Origin: an uncultured Methylobacter sp. | GTDB lineage: Bacteria > Pseudomonadota > Gammaproteobacteria > Methylococcales > Methylomonadaceae | Length of the DNA: 10,134 bases | Direction of reading: 5' to 3' | NCBI GenBank assembly: GCA_903831545.1 | Contig: CAIKYI010000565.1 | Span: 1-10,134, forward strand | Shown here: piece by piece, positions 1 to 7,309 of the stretch | Numbering within the stretch: position 1 is the first letter of the stretch | Layout: each line of letters opens with the position of its first letter | Notes under the pieces: generated by a model | The model's database searches: none | Seen by the model: only the letters and a program-made list of their open reading frames with translations | Told to the model about the DNA's origin: nothing | Made by a program: the position numbers and the translations under genes

Positions 1-3000
1 ACTGCTGTTGTCACTAGCGTCATTCCAGTCTTCGTAGGTTGCTGTCAGAGCCGTGCCGTTAGAAATACTGATGAAGTGTGCCTGCGGGGTGGCATCGCTG
101 TGGGTATTACTAACGTGGACAGATGGATCGCCAAGATCTGCTTCAAAGATGCCTAACGTGGCTGTTTCTGTCAATGTGACGGTGTAACCATCGACGACAG
201 CTGTCACACTGCCTTGTCCAGAGTTATCCAAATCCGTCACCCGTAAATAAGCCCTGGCACCCGAGGGATAGACAGCTCCGGCTTCAACGCCACCTGCTGT
301 TGACAGATTTGTCAGAAACATTGTGGTTGACGGGGTACCAAGATCGGTTTCTGTAACCCGGAAGCTGGTAGTGGCCGAATCCGATACGGTAGCCTCAGAA
401 CCCTCTTTGGCGATAATATCTAGATTGTAGGTGCCAATGTTATAGGTTGTCTGCCAGGCGTATTCATAGGTCTTGTAGGCCCTCCCATCACCTGCCACAT
501 CCACTATATTGGCGTCGTTCAAGTTTAAGGTTAGCGGCGTCGCACCACCAGCGCCGTCGTCAATATTTAAATCCAGACTGGAAATATCGTAATCGCCAAA
601 TGGATCGGCAACCTTGACTCGAATATAGACCAGGCCGCCAGCATCTATGAAGCCGTTGGTAACAGGGGTTCCACCATTTGTAAAAGACTTGTCGAAAAAG
701 CCGATTTCCTGCACGCCTGCAGTTACTGCATCGGCATCCGAGATACTGATTACACTGGTTGTAGGCAGTTCGATGCGAGAACGGCTGGTTTCGCTATCGA
801 AGGCAATTTTGAAGCTGTCGCCAGTAGCCGTATTGCTGATGTCCAGTTTGATGAATTGGCCGGCACTGATGGTTTTTGCTGTTGCCAACGGTGAAAATGT
901 CCACGTCAGCGCTGTACCGTCATAGACTGGCGAGTTGGATGTCGCAAAAGTGATGCCATTACTGCTGAGTGTAGCGCTAATGGTATCCCCGCTGACCAGC
1001 CCGGTTTGGTTGCTGACATAGGTGACCACTTTAATTACACCCCCGGTGGGCATTACAAAATCTGTGGCCATGCTTAGACCTTGGGTGAAGCTAACCGACG
1101 AGAGCAGGGCTTCTTTACCGCTAACGGCAAAACGCATATCGCCGCTGCTGGCGCTGCCTGTGCTGCTAAGGCGGGTGCCATCGGCGTAAGAACTGGCGGT
1201 ATTACCTTGCCAGATAATGCCGCTGTTAGAGCTGTCGACCCGGATGTAATAGCTGGCCGTTTTATCCAAGGTCAGGCCGGTGACGCTAAGGGCAACGTCT
1301 TTATAGCTGGTGGTCAGTGCCGATGTGGATACTGTCCCTGACCACAAAGCTGTGCCATCCCAGGCGCTACGAATAGATACCGTTGCCGTAGCCGAAGTAG
1401 TGCCGCTTTTCTTCAGGCTCAGGGTGATTTGATCGACGCTGATTGCATCAGCCGTGGTGGCGTTACCGGAAAATGTAAAGGTTTGACCGGCCGGAGCAAT
1501 CGAGCTGATGGCGAAGTCTGTGGTACCTGCGGTGTTGGCAGTATCGACATAACCTGAAACAATTTGTACATTGTCGATATAGGCACGATCCGAAGTTCCT
1601 TGGTCAACGTCAACAGTGAATTTCAACCCGGTTGCATTTGCTGAGAGATCTACAGATATTTTTGCAGCTACGCCGGAAATATTTGCTCCAGTCACTGACG
1701 TCACAAGGACCCAATTACCGCCGATTTCTTCGTAAACATTAATCTTGTCGGTATTTTCGTATGGATTGCTGGAGTTGTCTATGATTTCGAAAGTCAACTT
1801 TGCACTTGATGGTAAAGCAGTAAAACGTCGATAAATACCATCACCCAAGTTGCCGCCACGAAAATATAATTGGCCATTACTAAGTCTTACCGTGCCTTGA
1901 CTAGTGCTGTCGTCATCACCAACTTCTGTCCAGTTATTCCCTGCTCCCCAGCCTGATCCGCCTGTATAGCCAGATGAAAAGTCGTCAGTTTTCTTTACAG
2001 CCGTGGCACCAGAGCTTGCATTAATCAACGCCGTCAAAGCCTCCGAATTATCCCCGGCAGGTGGCATGATCCTATCCAGATTGCCGGCGCTATCGTCAGA
2101 TAAATACAAAATCTTGGTTTGGGCGGGGGCGGGAATACTGGCGTAGGCGGTATTCGGATTGCCGGTGGCAATATTGTTGTCGGCATCGCCGGCCACGCCT
2201 GGATTGGTGGGATTGTCAAAACCTAAGCCGTACAGTGGATCAAGATAATCAACCTTAATGCTATCGCCAATATTCATTAACAAGGTCGCATTATTGTTGC
2301 CGCTTCCTGCACTGGTCGAGGTGACTAGGTTGTTGCGGAAGATGTGGGTGTTTGCGCCGGTTTCGTTCAGGGTGAGCAGTTCCGTTTCCCCTGTGCTGCT
2401 ATTGGTCACGGTGACAGTCAGGGTATCTAAGCTGCCGCTATTCAGATTGGCATCGGCATCATTCACTTCAATACCCAGCGTTGCATTGGCCAGATAAGTC
2501 GAAACGCTACCGGCAAACGCAGCATCTTTGAAAAACACTTGTCCATCACTGGTGCCATTCACACTAATGATGGTGTTATTAGTGGTGACTTTTGCAGGAA
2601 TGGCGGTATTGGTGCCGGCTGGGTCACCGGTCATTTCCGCGTCATTGGTAATCGCAAAACCCGCTGCCGCCAGTGCAGCGTTTACGTTATCGCGGACTTG
2701 GACCCGGTAGGTGATGATCACCTGATCGCCGCGTTTCAAACCATCAATGGCGCCTGTGCTCGGATCCATGTCGGTGATAGTGTAACCGCCATCCAATTTG
2801 GCCAGCGGGAAAGGGCTGGTGCCAATGGCGTCGTCAGCGATAGCGCTGTTGACCAATACGGTGCCGTCAGCCCGGACGATTTTTAAGGTAGTACTGTTGG
2901 CAACATAGGTCGCGCCATCGGTCGGGTTGATGGCGTCTTTGATATTGATATTGTATAGATCGATGACCGCACGATTGGTCACCGAGATGGTATATTCGAT

Positions 3001-3438
3001 TTGTTCACTTAGCTCTACGACGCTGTTGCCATTACTGACCGAGCTACCGTAAATAACCGTTGACGCTTCTGCGGAATTTTTAGTGAACACATAGTCGGGA
3101 AACGGCTGAACCGTAGTACCCATATCCAGATAAGGGGATGCTGCACCCGCAATCGAGGGATCTTCACCCCAGGCTGCGGTGATTAAAGTACCATCGGATG
3201 TGTAAACGGTGAGCCCGCTTTGGTCTTTGTCGGCATCGAATAACCGATAGGATTCTAAAGCCTTGATGTCAAATTCATAGGTGTCGCCATCGTAAGGATC
3301 GCCAACGACAATATTTCCTTTGGAATCTTTCATTGTGATCGAAGTGCTATCGACGTAAAGGGTCGTGTCCTTCGTGGTGGTAACCCAGACCGGACTGGCA
3401 TTGGTGCTTGACGCAGCGCTCAGGTCATAGCCTGGTCC
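1..3438 (-). CDS. Downstream part of the amber-split giant modular surface protein (C-terminus outside window)
   Basis: Reading from just after the TAG at 3441-3439, the same frame has no stop for 1,146 codons and leaves the window at position 1. I checked every in-frame codon. Numbering from the ATG at 5376 (amber = 646), modules are: a GPGYDLS-to-WVTTT linker continuing the upstream domain (647-675); a DUF11-like beta-sandwich with IEYTISVTNR at 793-802 (about 785-930); an Ig-like module (about 940-1050); a jelly-roll-like module from DDFSSGYTGG to AYIDNVQIVS (about 1131-1274); further beta-rich modules (about 1290-1420, 1437-1550, 1580-1675); and a second Ig-like module (about 1684-1786). 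There are no cysteine codons and many Thr, Ser, Asp and Gly, as in exported adhesins. The first in-frame ATG is at 3333 and has no visible Shine-Dalgarno, so independent translation is doubtful. Module boundaries are estimates. Function (adhesion or surface layer) is inferred. Confidence 0.8.
19..327 (-). repeat. Degenerate Ig-like module, copy B
   Basis: Residues about 1684-1786 of the giant protein follow the pattern LRVTDLDNSG, then VTAVV, then VTLTETATLGIFEADLGD, then a Gly-rich turn and LTATYED. This matches module A (2227-2559) in order and spacing: a D-x-D-x-N/S turn, VTV strands, an LTLxET strand, an IF strand and a closing xYxD strand. The similarity is at protein level only. It may mark a tandem-module type that repeats beyond the left edge. 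Confidence 0.45.
2227..2559 (-). repeat. Degenerate Ig-like module, copy A
   Basis: Residues about 940-1050 of the giant protein contain IEVNDADANLNSG, then TLTVTVTNSSTGE, ELLTLNETG, HIFRNNL and IKVDYLD. The same strand order is seen in module B near the left edge. The D-A-D-A-N turn resembles calcium-binding loops of bacterial Ig-like repeats, though no calcium role can be shown from sequence alone. Confidence 0.45.
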
Positions 3439-3441
3439 CTA
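3439..3441 (-). other. In-frame amber (TAG) codon interrupting the giant gene
   Basis: The minus strand reads GTT GTC GCC TAG GGA CCA GGC. Sense codons continue in the same frame for 645 codons upstream and 1,146 downstream, so this is a single substitution and not a frameshift. In related proteins, as I remember them, this segment reads roughly VVxWGPG, which makes Trp (TGG) the likely original codon, one transition away. I see no pyrrolysine or other recoding context. Confidence 0.85.
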
Positions 3442-5376
3442 GGCGACAACAAATTTGGTGGTCAGATAGGTTTCCGGTACCAGCGAATAGCTCCAGTCAT
3501 GCGTGGCGTTGCTGGTGGCATCGGCGTCTATGGCGCTGACCGCATAAAATTTGGCATTGTCTTTGGTATAAAAATGCGCTGCCGAGGCTGGCATCAGGAA
3601 AAAATTGCTACCCACCGTGCCACCGGATACATTGGCTGGGACGGTGATTTTGCCGGTGGTAGTGGCCGTATCGTAGTAAACATCGATGGCGGTGGCATTG
3701 GGATTGTACAAAATCACATAGGCCGGATCGGCAGCCAAGGTGGTACCTACCGGCGCGTAATAGCTGTTAGCCCATTGCTCGCGCGGGGTGACAGAAAACC
3801 AGCGGTTTTCGTAAGCAGAACCCACGTCGCCGGCAATGGCATATACGCCTATGCCCTTATCTGAAGTGATGCGTGCACCGGCAAGTACTCCGCCGTTGAC
3901 CAGGTAGGTCTGGCCCTGATTTAGCATGATCGTCGTTTCAAAACTGCCATTGCCTTCTTTGTCAATATTGATTGTTGTCGCATCAGCAGAGGCAATGATA
4001 TGCAGCGAGGTGTATTCAAACAGGCGATTGGTGCCAGTCGCAACGGTATCGACATTTTGGCCAAACGGGATGACAAAATCTTTGCCGGCGTTACCCGTAT
4101 CAATCAAACTGACCGCCCCGGCAAGTACGGTTCCGGGTGTCGAAGACCAGCCCGCTTTTGTCACAGCAACGGCTCGGGTCGAACCGATTTTGTCGCGTCC
4201 ATCATAGTCAATAGTTACAGGGCTTGCAGGATTGACTGGGTTCTGTAGCAGAATGGTTTGGCCGGCAATAATCAAATCATTGGCAGTACCCGGCGCAATG
4301 CCATTTAGCAGATTTCCGTCTCCCCAAATCTGCGTGGTGCTTTGTGACGGGTTATTGATATCCGCCTCATAACCATCTTCCCAGTGATCATATACAACTA
4401 CAGTGTTATTGCTGGTCGCGCTGATTGCAATTACGGTCTGTATATTGCCAGATACCTTACCAGCACCTGCAATGGCTATCAGTGCAGTTTGAACATCCGG
4501 TTCCGGCAACGGTACAAAGTGAATCTGTGCGATGTTAAACGCATCCGCGTTTTCCACGGCAATCGTCCTGCCAGCCAAATCCAGCGTACTGTGATCGTTT
4601 TCTATGCTAACGGCATTGAAATTGGCATCGCCATGAAGCACTAGAGATGCAAAAGCATGCCCTTCATCGCCCGGACTATCAGTATCGCCATTTAATCGAG
4701 CATCAATAGCGTGCCCCAACTCCTCTAATAGCACCGCCCGAATTGCAGGGGATGATGCGGTCACCAAATAATCGCTGTTTAAATAGATAGTGGGCGAGCC
4801 ATCCAGGCCATGTGCTGTAAATGCGCCTAATGCGCCTTGAATATCCTTGTCGCTCAGCAACGTCACAGTGGGTGAATCGCGTTGATTTTGATAATCGTCG
4901 ATCAAACTGTTGGCGGCATCCAGCCATTGTTTATCTGGTTCGCTCTGACCGCCATTAAATAAATCGAATAGCTGCTGTTTGGCGTCCGGGCGTTGCAGAA
5001 AATCGGTGATTAATTGCTGAGCTTCGTGAATAGCCTCATTTAGGGTAAATGAAGCAGGCTCTAAAGCGCTTGCTACCTCAAACAAGCTGTCGCTTGGCTC
5101 TATGCCTGCAGGCTCAAGCGATGTTGTTACACTAGACGAAAGCAATTGATCAATATTGGACGAGTGCTCAGCCAAGGCCTGTAAAATCGACGTGGTTTCA
5201 TGATTCAAAGCAGAATCAGCTGTGAATGTTGTAGGGTCGCTGGCTACAGCTGTTGTTGCATCGGCTGTGGCAACGGCCGCTCCATCAAATAAAATTCGCG
5301 GTTCCAGCGCATAGCTCAATACACGTGGACGATTTGCGTTGCGTTTAGGCTGATCTGGACTGTATTGAATGGCCAT
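3439..5376 (-). CDS. N-terminal 645 residues of a giant LEPR-XLL surface/secreted protein, ended by an in-frame amber
   Basis: The ATG at 5376 is the only reasonable start, because an in-frame TAA lies 8 codons upstream at 5403-5401. No good Shine-Dalgarno precedes it. Residues 24-34 read LEPRILFDGAA, the LEPR-XLL signature seen at the N-terminus of very large exported modular proteins. Residues 40-200 are helical and low in complexity. Residues 211-241 carry LLEELGHAIDARLN and GDEGH, a conserved block that looks like a zincin helix with Glu in place of the first His of HExxH. From about 280 to 645 runs a beta-rich domain with DHWEDGYEADI at 330-340, a motif I remember from large bacterial surface proteins. 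The reading ends ...TTKFVVA then TAG, in mid-domain, and the downstream frame continues the same protein. As it stands the product would be a truncated fragment lacking any C-terminal secretion signal. The gene starts 439 bases after thiE and is probably transcribed separately. Adhesin-like function is inferred. Confidence 0.85.
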   Translation of the reverse strand: MAIQYSPDQPKRNANRPRVLSYALEPRILFDGAAVATADATTAVASDPTTFTADSALNHETTSILQALAEHSSNIDQLLSSSVTTSLEPAGIEPSDSLFEVASALEPASFTLNEAIHEAQQLITDFLQRPDAKQQLFDLFNGGQSEPDKQWLDAANSLIDDYQNQRDSPTVTLLSDKDIQGALGAFTAHGLDGSPTIYLNSDYLVTASSPAIRAVLLEELGHAIDARLNGDTDSPGDEGHAFASLVLHGDANFNAVSIENDHSTLDLAGRTIAVENADAFNIAQIHFVPLPEPDVQTALIAIAGAGKVSGNIQTVIAISATSNNTVVVYDHWEDGYEADINNPSQSTTQIWGDGNLLNGIAPGTANDLIIAGQTILLQNPVNPASPVTIDYDGRDKIGSTRAVAVTKAGWSSTPGTVLAGAVSLIDTGNAGKDFVIPFGQNVDTVATGTNRLFEYTSLHIIASADATTINIDKEGNGSFETTIMLNQGQTYLVNGGVLAGARITSDKGIGVYAIAGDVGSAYENRWFSVTPREQWANSYYAPVGTTLAADPAYVILYNPNATAIDVYYDTATTTGKITVPANVSGGTVGSNFFLMPASAAHFYTKDNAKFYAVSAIDADATSNATHDWSYSLVPETYLTTKFVVA

Positions 5377-5431
5377 GAAAATTTTTCGACGGAGTTGGAT
5401 TTAAAAAAGTAAATTCGGTAAGGATGAGAAT

Positions 5432-5448
5432 GTCTTTTTATAAAAGAC
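5432..5448. promoter_or_regulatory. AT-rich palindrome upstream of the giant gene, possible operator or -10 region
   Basis: The arms GTCTTTT and AAAAGAC are a perfect 7-base inverted repeat around a TAT centre, 56-72 bases before the ATG at 5376. On the minus strand the palindrome contains TATAAA, which could serve as a -10 element, but no good -35 sits 16-18 bases upstream. Being symmetric and rich in A/T, it could be an operator or a weak stem-loop. The function is a guess. Confidence 0.3.
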
Positions 5449-5506
5449 TTATCTTTACTGAAGATTTGGGGCCTAAGTAAACAAGCTATTGAAAAAAACA
5501 GGTCAA

Positions 5507-5545
5507 AACGTGGACCCGTTGTTGACTGTTGAAACTTGCCACGTT
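5507..5545 (-). terminator. Possible weak stem-loop terminator after thiE
   Basis: AACGTGG and CCACGTT form a perfect 7-base inverted repeat around 25 bases. On the minus strand the second arm is followed, after about 10 bases, by a run of seven T (TGTTTTTTTC). The long loop and the gap before the T-run make this a poor intrinsic terminator. It is the best placed candidate for ending the thiD-thiE transcript. Confidence 0.25.
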
Positions 5546-5761
5546 AAATCAGAAGTATTAGCTGTATCCGCAACCCCGCCATCAAAAACCATACACTGCA
5601 CCAATAGCAGTCGTAACGATAATGACGACTCATGTAATATGGCTTTTGACCGGGAGCGGGGAGTGTTTCTCATCTGTATAACCAAGGCAAGTAAGTATTT
5701 GTACGTAGTATAACAGTCAAATATGCATATTCCTAAAGTTGCACAATTGCATAACTGCAAA

Positions 5762-5809
5762 GTTGAAAATAGCGTTGTTACGTGAATACCTTGTTTCCAA
5801 ATTTTCAAC
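5762..5809. repeat. 9-base inverted repeat just downstream of thiE
   Basis: GTTGAAAAT at 5762-5770 and ATTTTCAAC at 5801-5809 pair perfectly around 30 bases. The structure begins 7 bases past the thiE stop codon. No T-run follows on the minus strand, so it may instead stabilise the 3' end of the thiE message or be chance in AT-rich DNA. Confidence 0.3.
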
Positions 5810-5815
5810 CTGTTT

Positions 5816-6433
5816 TTAAAGCCTAAATAAATCCTGATAAGCCTTGGCTGCTTGTTCGGGTTGATGGTCAAAAATTCCGCCGATTACCGCCAGGAAATCA
5901 GCTCCTGCAGTAATTAATTGTGCGCCATTACCAGGTAAAATACCGCCTATGGCAACAATAGGAATGGTCAGCACAAGCTTTGCCTGACGTAAGATGTCAA
6001 TATCGGCGGGCGCAGCCAGCGGCTTTGAAGTAGAGGGAAAAAATCGCCCGAAAGCCACGTAGCTGGCGCCTTGCGCCTGAGCGTCAAGCGCCAGTTCGAG
6101 AGAGTTATAGCAGGAAACGCCGATAATGGCATTGTCACCCAATTGCTCTCTGGCTTGGGCAATCGCGCCATCTTCGCGGCCGAGATGCACGCCATCAGCA
6201 CCTGATTGTTTTGCCAGTTCGATATCATCGTTAATTAATAAGGGTGCGTTATGTTGATGGCAGATTTTAACCAGTTTATGGGCAACACAGGATGACGCCT
6301 GAGGATTTTTTTCGCGATATTGCACGATGACAGCACCGCCCTTAAGCGCGGCTGAAACTTCGTTAACAATGGTTGCACCGGTTTTATTGTCGGTTTGGGT
6401 GATGGCGTAAAGACCCTTTTTTGGAAGCTTCAT
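5816..6433 (-). CDS. thiE: Thiamine phosphate synthase ThiE
   Basis: The cytosolic enzyme joins HMP pyrophosphate and hydroxyethylthiazole phosphate to make thiamine monophosphate. The 205-residue product is close to the usual size (about 210) and has the TIM-barrel landmarks in order: GLYAITQ at 7-13, QYREK at 38-42 (pyrophosphate binding), LLINDD at 65-70, GADGVHLGRED at 78-88, IIGVSCYN at 103-110, AFGRFFPSTSKP at 127-138, IPIVAIGGI at 157-165 and ADFLAVIGGIF at 178-188. Conserved Asn68/Asp69 and the TSK loop are intact. The start ATG at 6433 overlaps the thiD stop as ATGA, implying translational coupling. It is the last gene of the compact cluster. The context supports the call: thiD makes one of its two substrates. 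The thiazole branch genes are not in the window. Confidence 0.97.
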   Translation of the reverse strand: MKLPKKGLYAITQTDNKTGATIVNEVSAALKGGAVIVQYREKNPQASSCVAHKLVKICHQHNAPLLINDDIELAKQSGADGVHLGREDGAIAQAREQLGDNAIIGVSCYNSLELALDAQAQGASYVAFGRFFPSTSKPLAAPADIDILRQAKLVLTIPIVAIGGILPGNGAQLITAGADFLAVIGGIFDHQPEQAAKAYQDLFRL

Positions 6434-7221
6434 GAGTCTGCATCCATCCAGAAAAAGCGGTCGGGAATATGTTGGCCGGTGCCTGGTTGATAGGCAGCAT
6501 TTAAAGAATTCCAGGTATATTCCTGGGCTTCAATGACCGCCTGCAGTGGCTCCAGACCATGCGCCATCAAAGCGGCAATGCTGGAGGCCAGTGTACAGCC
6601 GGAACCGTGATAGCTGAACGGCAGTCTGTCCCAGGTATAGGTTTCCCAGCAACGCTGGTCATGAAACAGTTGATTGCTGACTGAGGGCGTATGTTCATGA
6701 CTGCCGGTAATCATTACGTAGTCGCTACCTTTGTCCAGCAATGCCAGGCCGCAGTCGTTAAGATTATTCAGTCCGGCGAGCTGGCGGGCCTCTTCGCTGT
6801 TAGGCGTTAATACGGTAGTGCAGGGCAGTAGCAAGTTAACGATGGCCCTAATAAGCTGGTCACTGGACAGGTCGGCACCACCGCCAGCCGCCAGAACTGG
6901 ATCAAGAATAACCGGAATGTGCGGGTGCTTTACCAGGATGGAATGAATCGCGGCGGCGGTTTCATGATGACCGATCAAGCCAATTTTGAAGGCTTTGACC
7001 GGGAGGTCGGCCAGGATGGTATTGGCTTGGGCAACAAGATTATCCGGGTTTTGCGGAAGCAGTTTTTTTACATTCCGGGTGTCCTGTTCGGTCAAGGCGG
7101 TGATGACACTGGCGGCATGACAGCGGTGGCTGACCAGGGTTTCAATATCGGCCTGAACTCCGGCGCCTCCGCTGGGGTCATGGCCGGAAAAGGAAAGTAC
7201 AACGGGTCGAATTAAGCTCAT
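6430..7221 (-). CDS. thiD: Hydroxymethylpyrimidine (phosphate) kinase ThiD
   Basis: ThiD phosphorylates HMP and HMP phosphate to HMP pyrophosphate, the pyrimidine donor for ThiE. From the ATG at 7221 the product has 263 residues, normal for the family. A TTG 25 codons upstream (7296) would add a non-conserved tail and is less likely. Ribokinase-fold motifs are clear: SGHDPSGGAGVQAD at 12-25, LDPVLAAGGG at 106-115, LTPNSEEARQLAG at 138-150, DYVMITGSH at 167-175 and YHGSGCTLAS at 204-213, which holds the anion-hole and reactive Cys209 region. The GHD start and YHGSGCTLAS stretch resemble pseudomonad-type ThiD as I recall it. No ThiE domain is fused; thiE is the next gene, with a 4-base overlap. 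The 88 bases to the upstream cyclase stop contain no visible THI-box (TPP riboswitch) motifs, so thiamine control is not evident here. Confidence 0.96.
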   Translation of the reverse strand: MSLIRPVVLSFSGHDPSGGAGVQADIETLVSHRCHAASVITALTEQDTRNVKKLLPQNPDNLVAQANTILADLPVKAFKIGLIGHHETAAAIHSILVKHPHIPVILDPVLAAGGGADLSSDQLIRAIVNLLLPCTTVLTPNSEEARQLAGLNNLNDCGLALLDKGSDYVMITGSHEHTPSVSNQLFHDQRCWETYTWDRLPFSYHGSGCTLASSIAALMAHGLEPLQAVIEAQEYTWNSLNAAYQPGTGQHIPDRFFWMDADS

Positions 7222-7309
7222 TGTTTTTGCAGAATAGTTTGGGAGTTGATGTAAGACAAGACCACATAGGGGCGAAGCTGTTGTGTAAGCGGGCAATAAG
7301 TTAATCGGA

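Larger units (their letters stand above)
5377..5815. other. AT-rich intergenic gap between thiE and the giant gene
   Basis: These 439 bases hold no gene I can support. Short open frames exist on both strands, but they lack ribosome sites and recognisable protein character, and one runs into the 3' end of thiE out of frame. The gap should contain the end of the thiE transcript and the promoter of the giant gene. It has several short inverted repeats, listed separately, but no classic GC-rich hairpin with a T-run and no confident -35/-10 pair. Confidence 0.6.

Noticed and set aside
2539..2886. Plus-strand 115-codon open frame inside the giant gene
   Set aside because: It lies antisense to a continuous minus-strand coding frame with clear protein character, and its composition is explained as a shadow.
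3331..3333. In-frame ATG after the amber as a true start of a second gene
   Set aside because: No Shine-Dalgarno upstream, and the 36 codons between the TAG and this ATG continue the domain naturally (GPGYDLS, WVTTT, TLYVDS).
3421..3434. Small hairpin CAGG/CCTG five bases after the amber, as a possible readthrough element
   Set aside because: Only four base pairs. No known readthrough context surrounds the TAG, and a nonsense mutation explains it more simply.
5489..5713. Plus-strand 74-codon open frame in the same gap
   Set aside because: No Shine-Dalgarno, no recognisable motifs, and it lies opposite all neighbouring genes in AT-rich intergenic DNA.
5503..5871. Minus-strand 122-codon open frame between thiE and the giant gene, ending in a FDGG...DTANT-like stretch
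   Set aside because: It starts with TTG inside thiE in another frame, has no ribosome site and has a Cys- and Leu-rich low-quality composition. The faint likeness to the LEPR-XLL FDGA motif is too short to mean anything.
7222..7296. TTG at 7296 as the start of thiD
   Set aside because: The 25 extra residues lack family similarity, and the ATG at 7221 gives the usual ThiD N-terminus and length.
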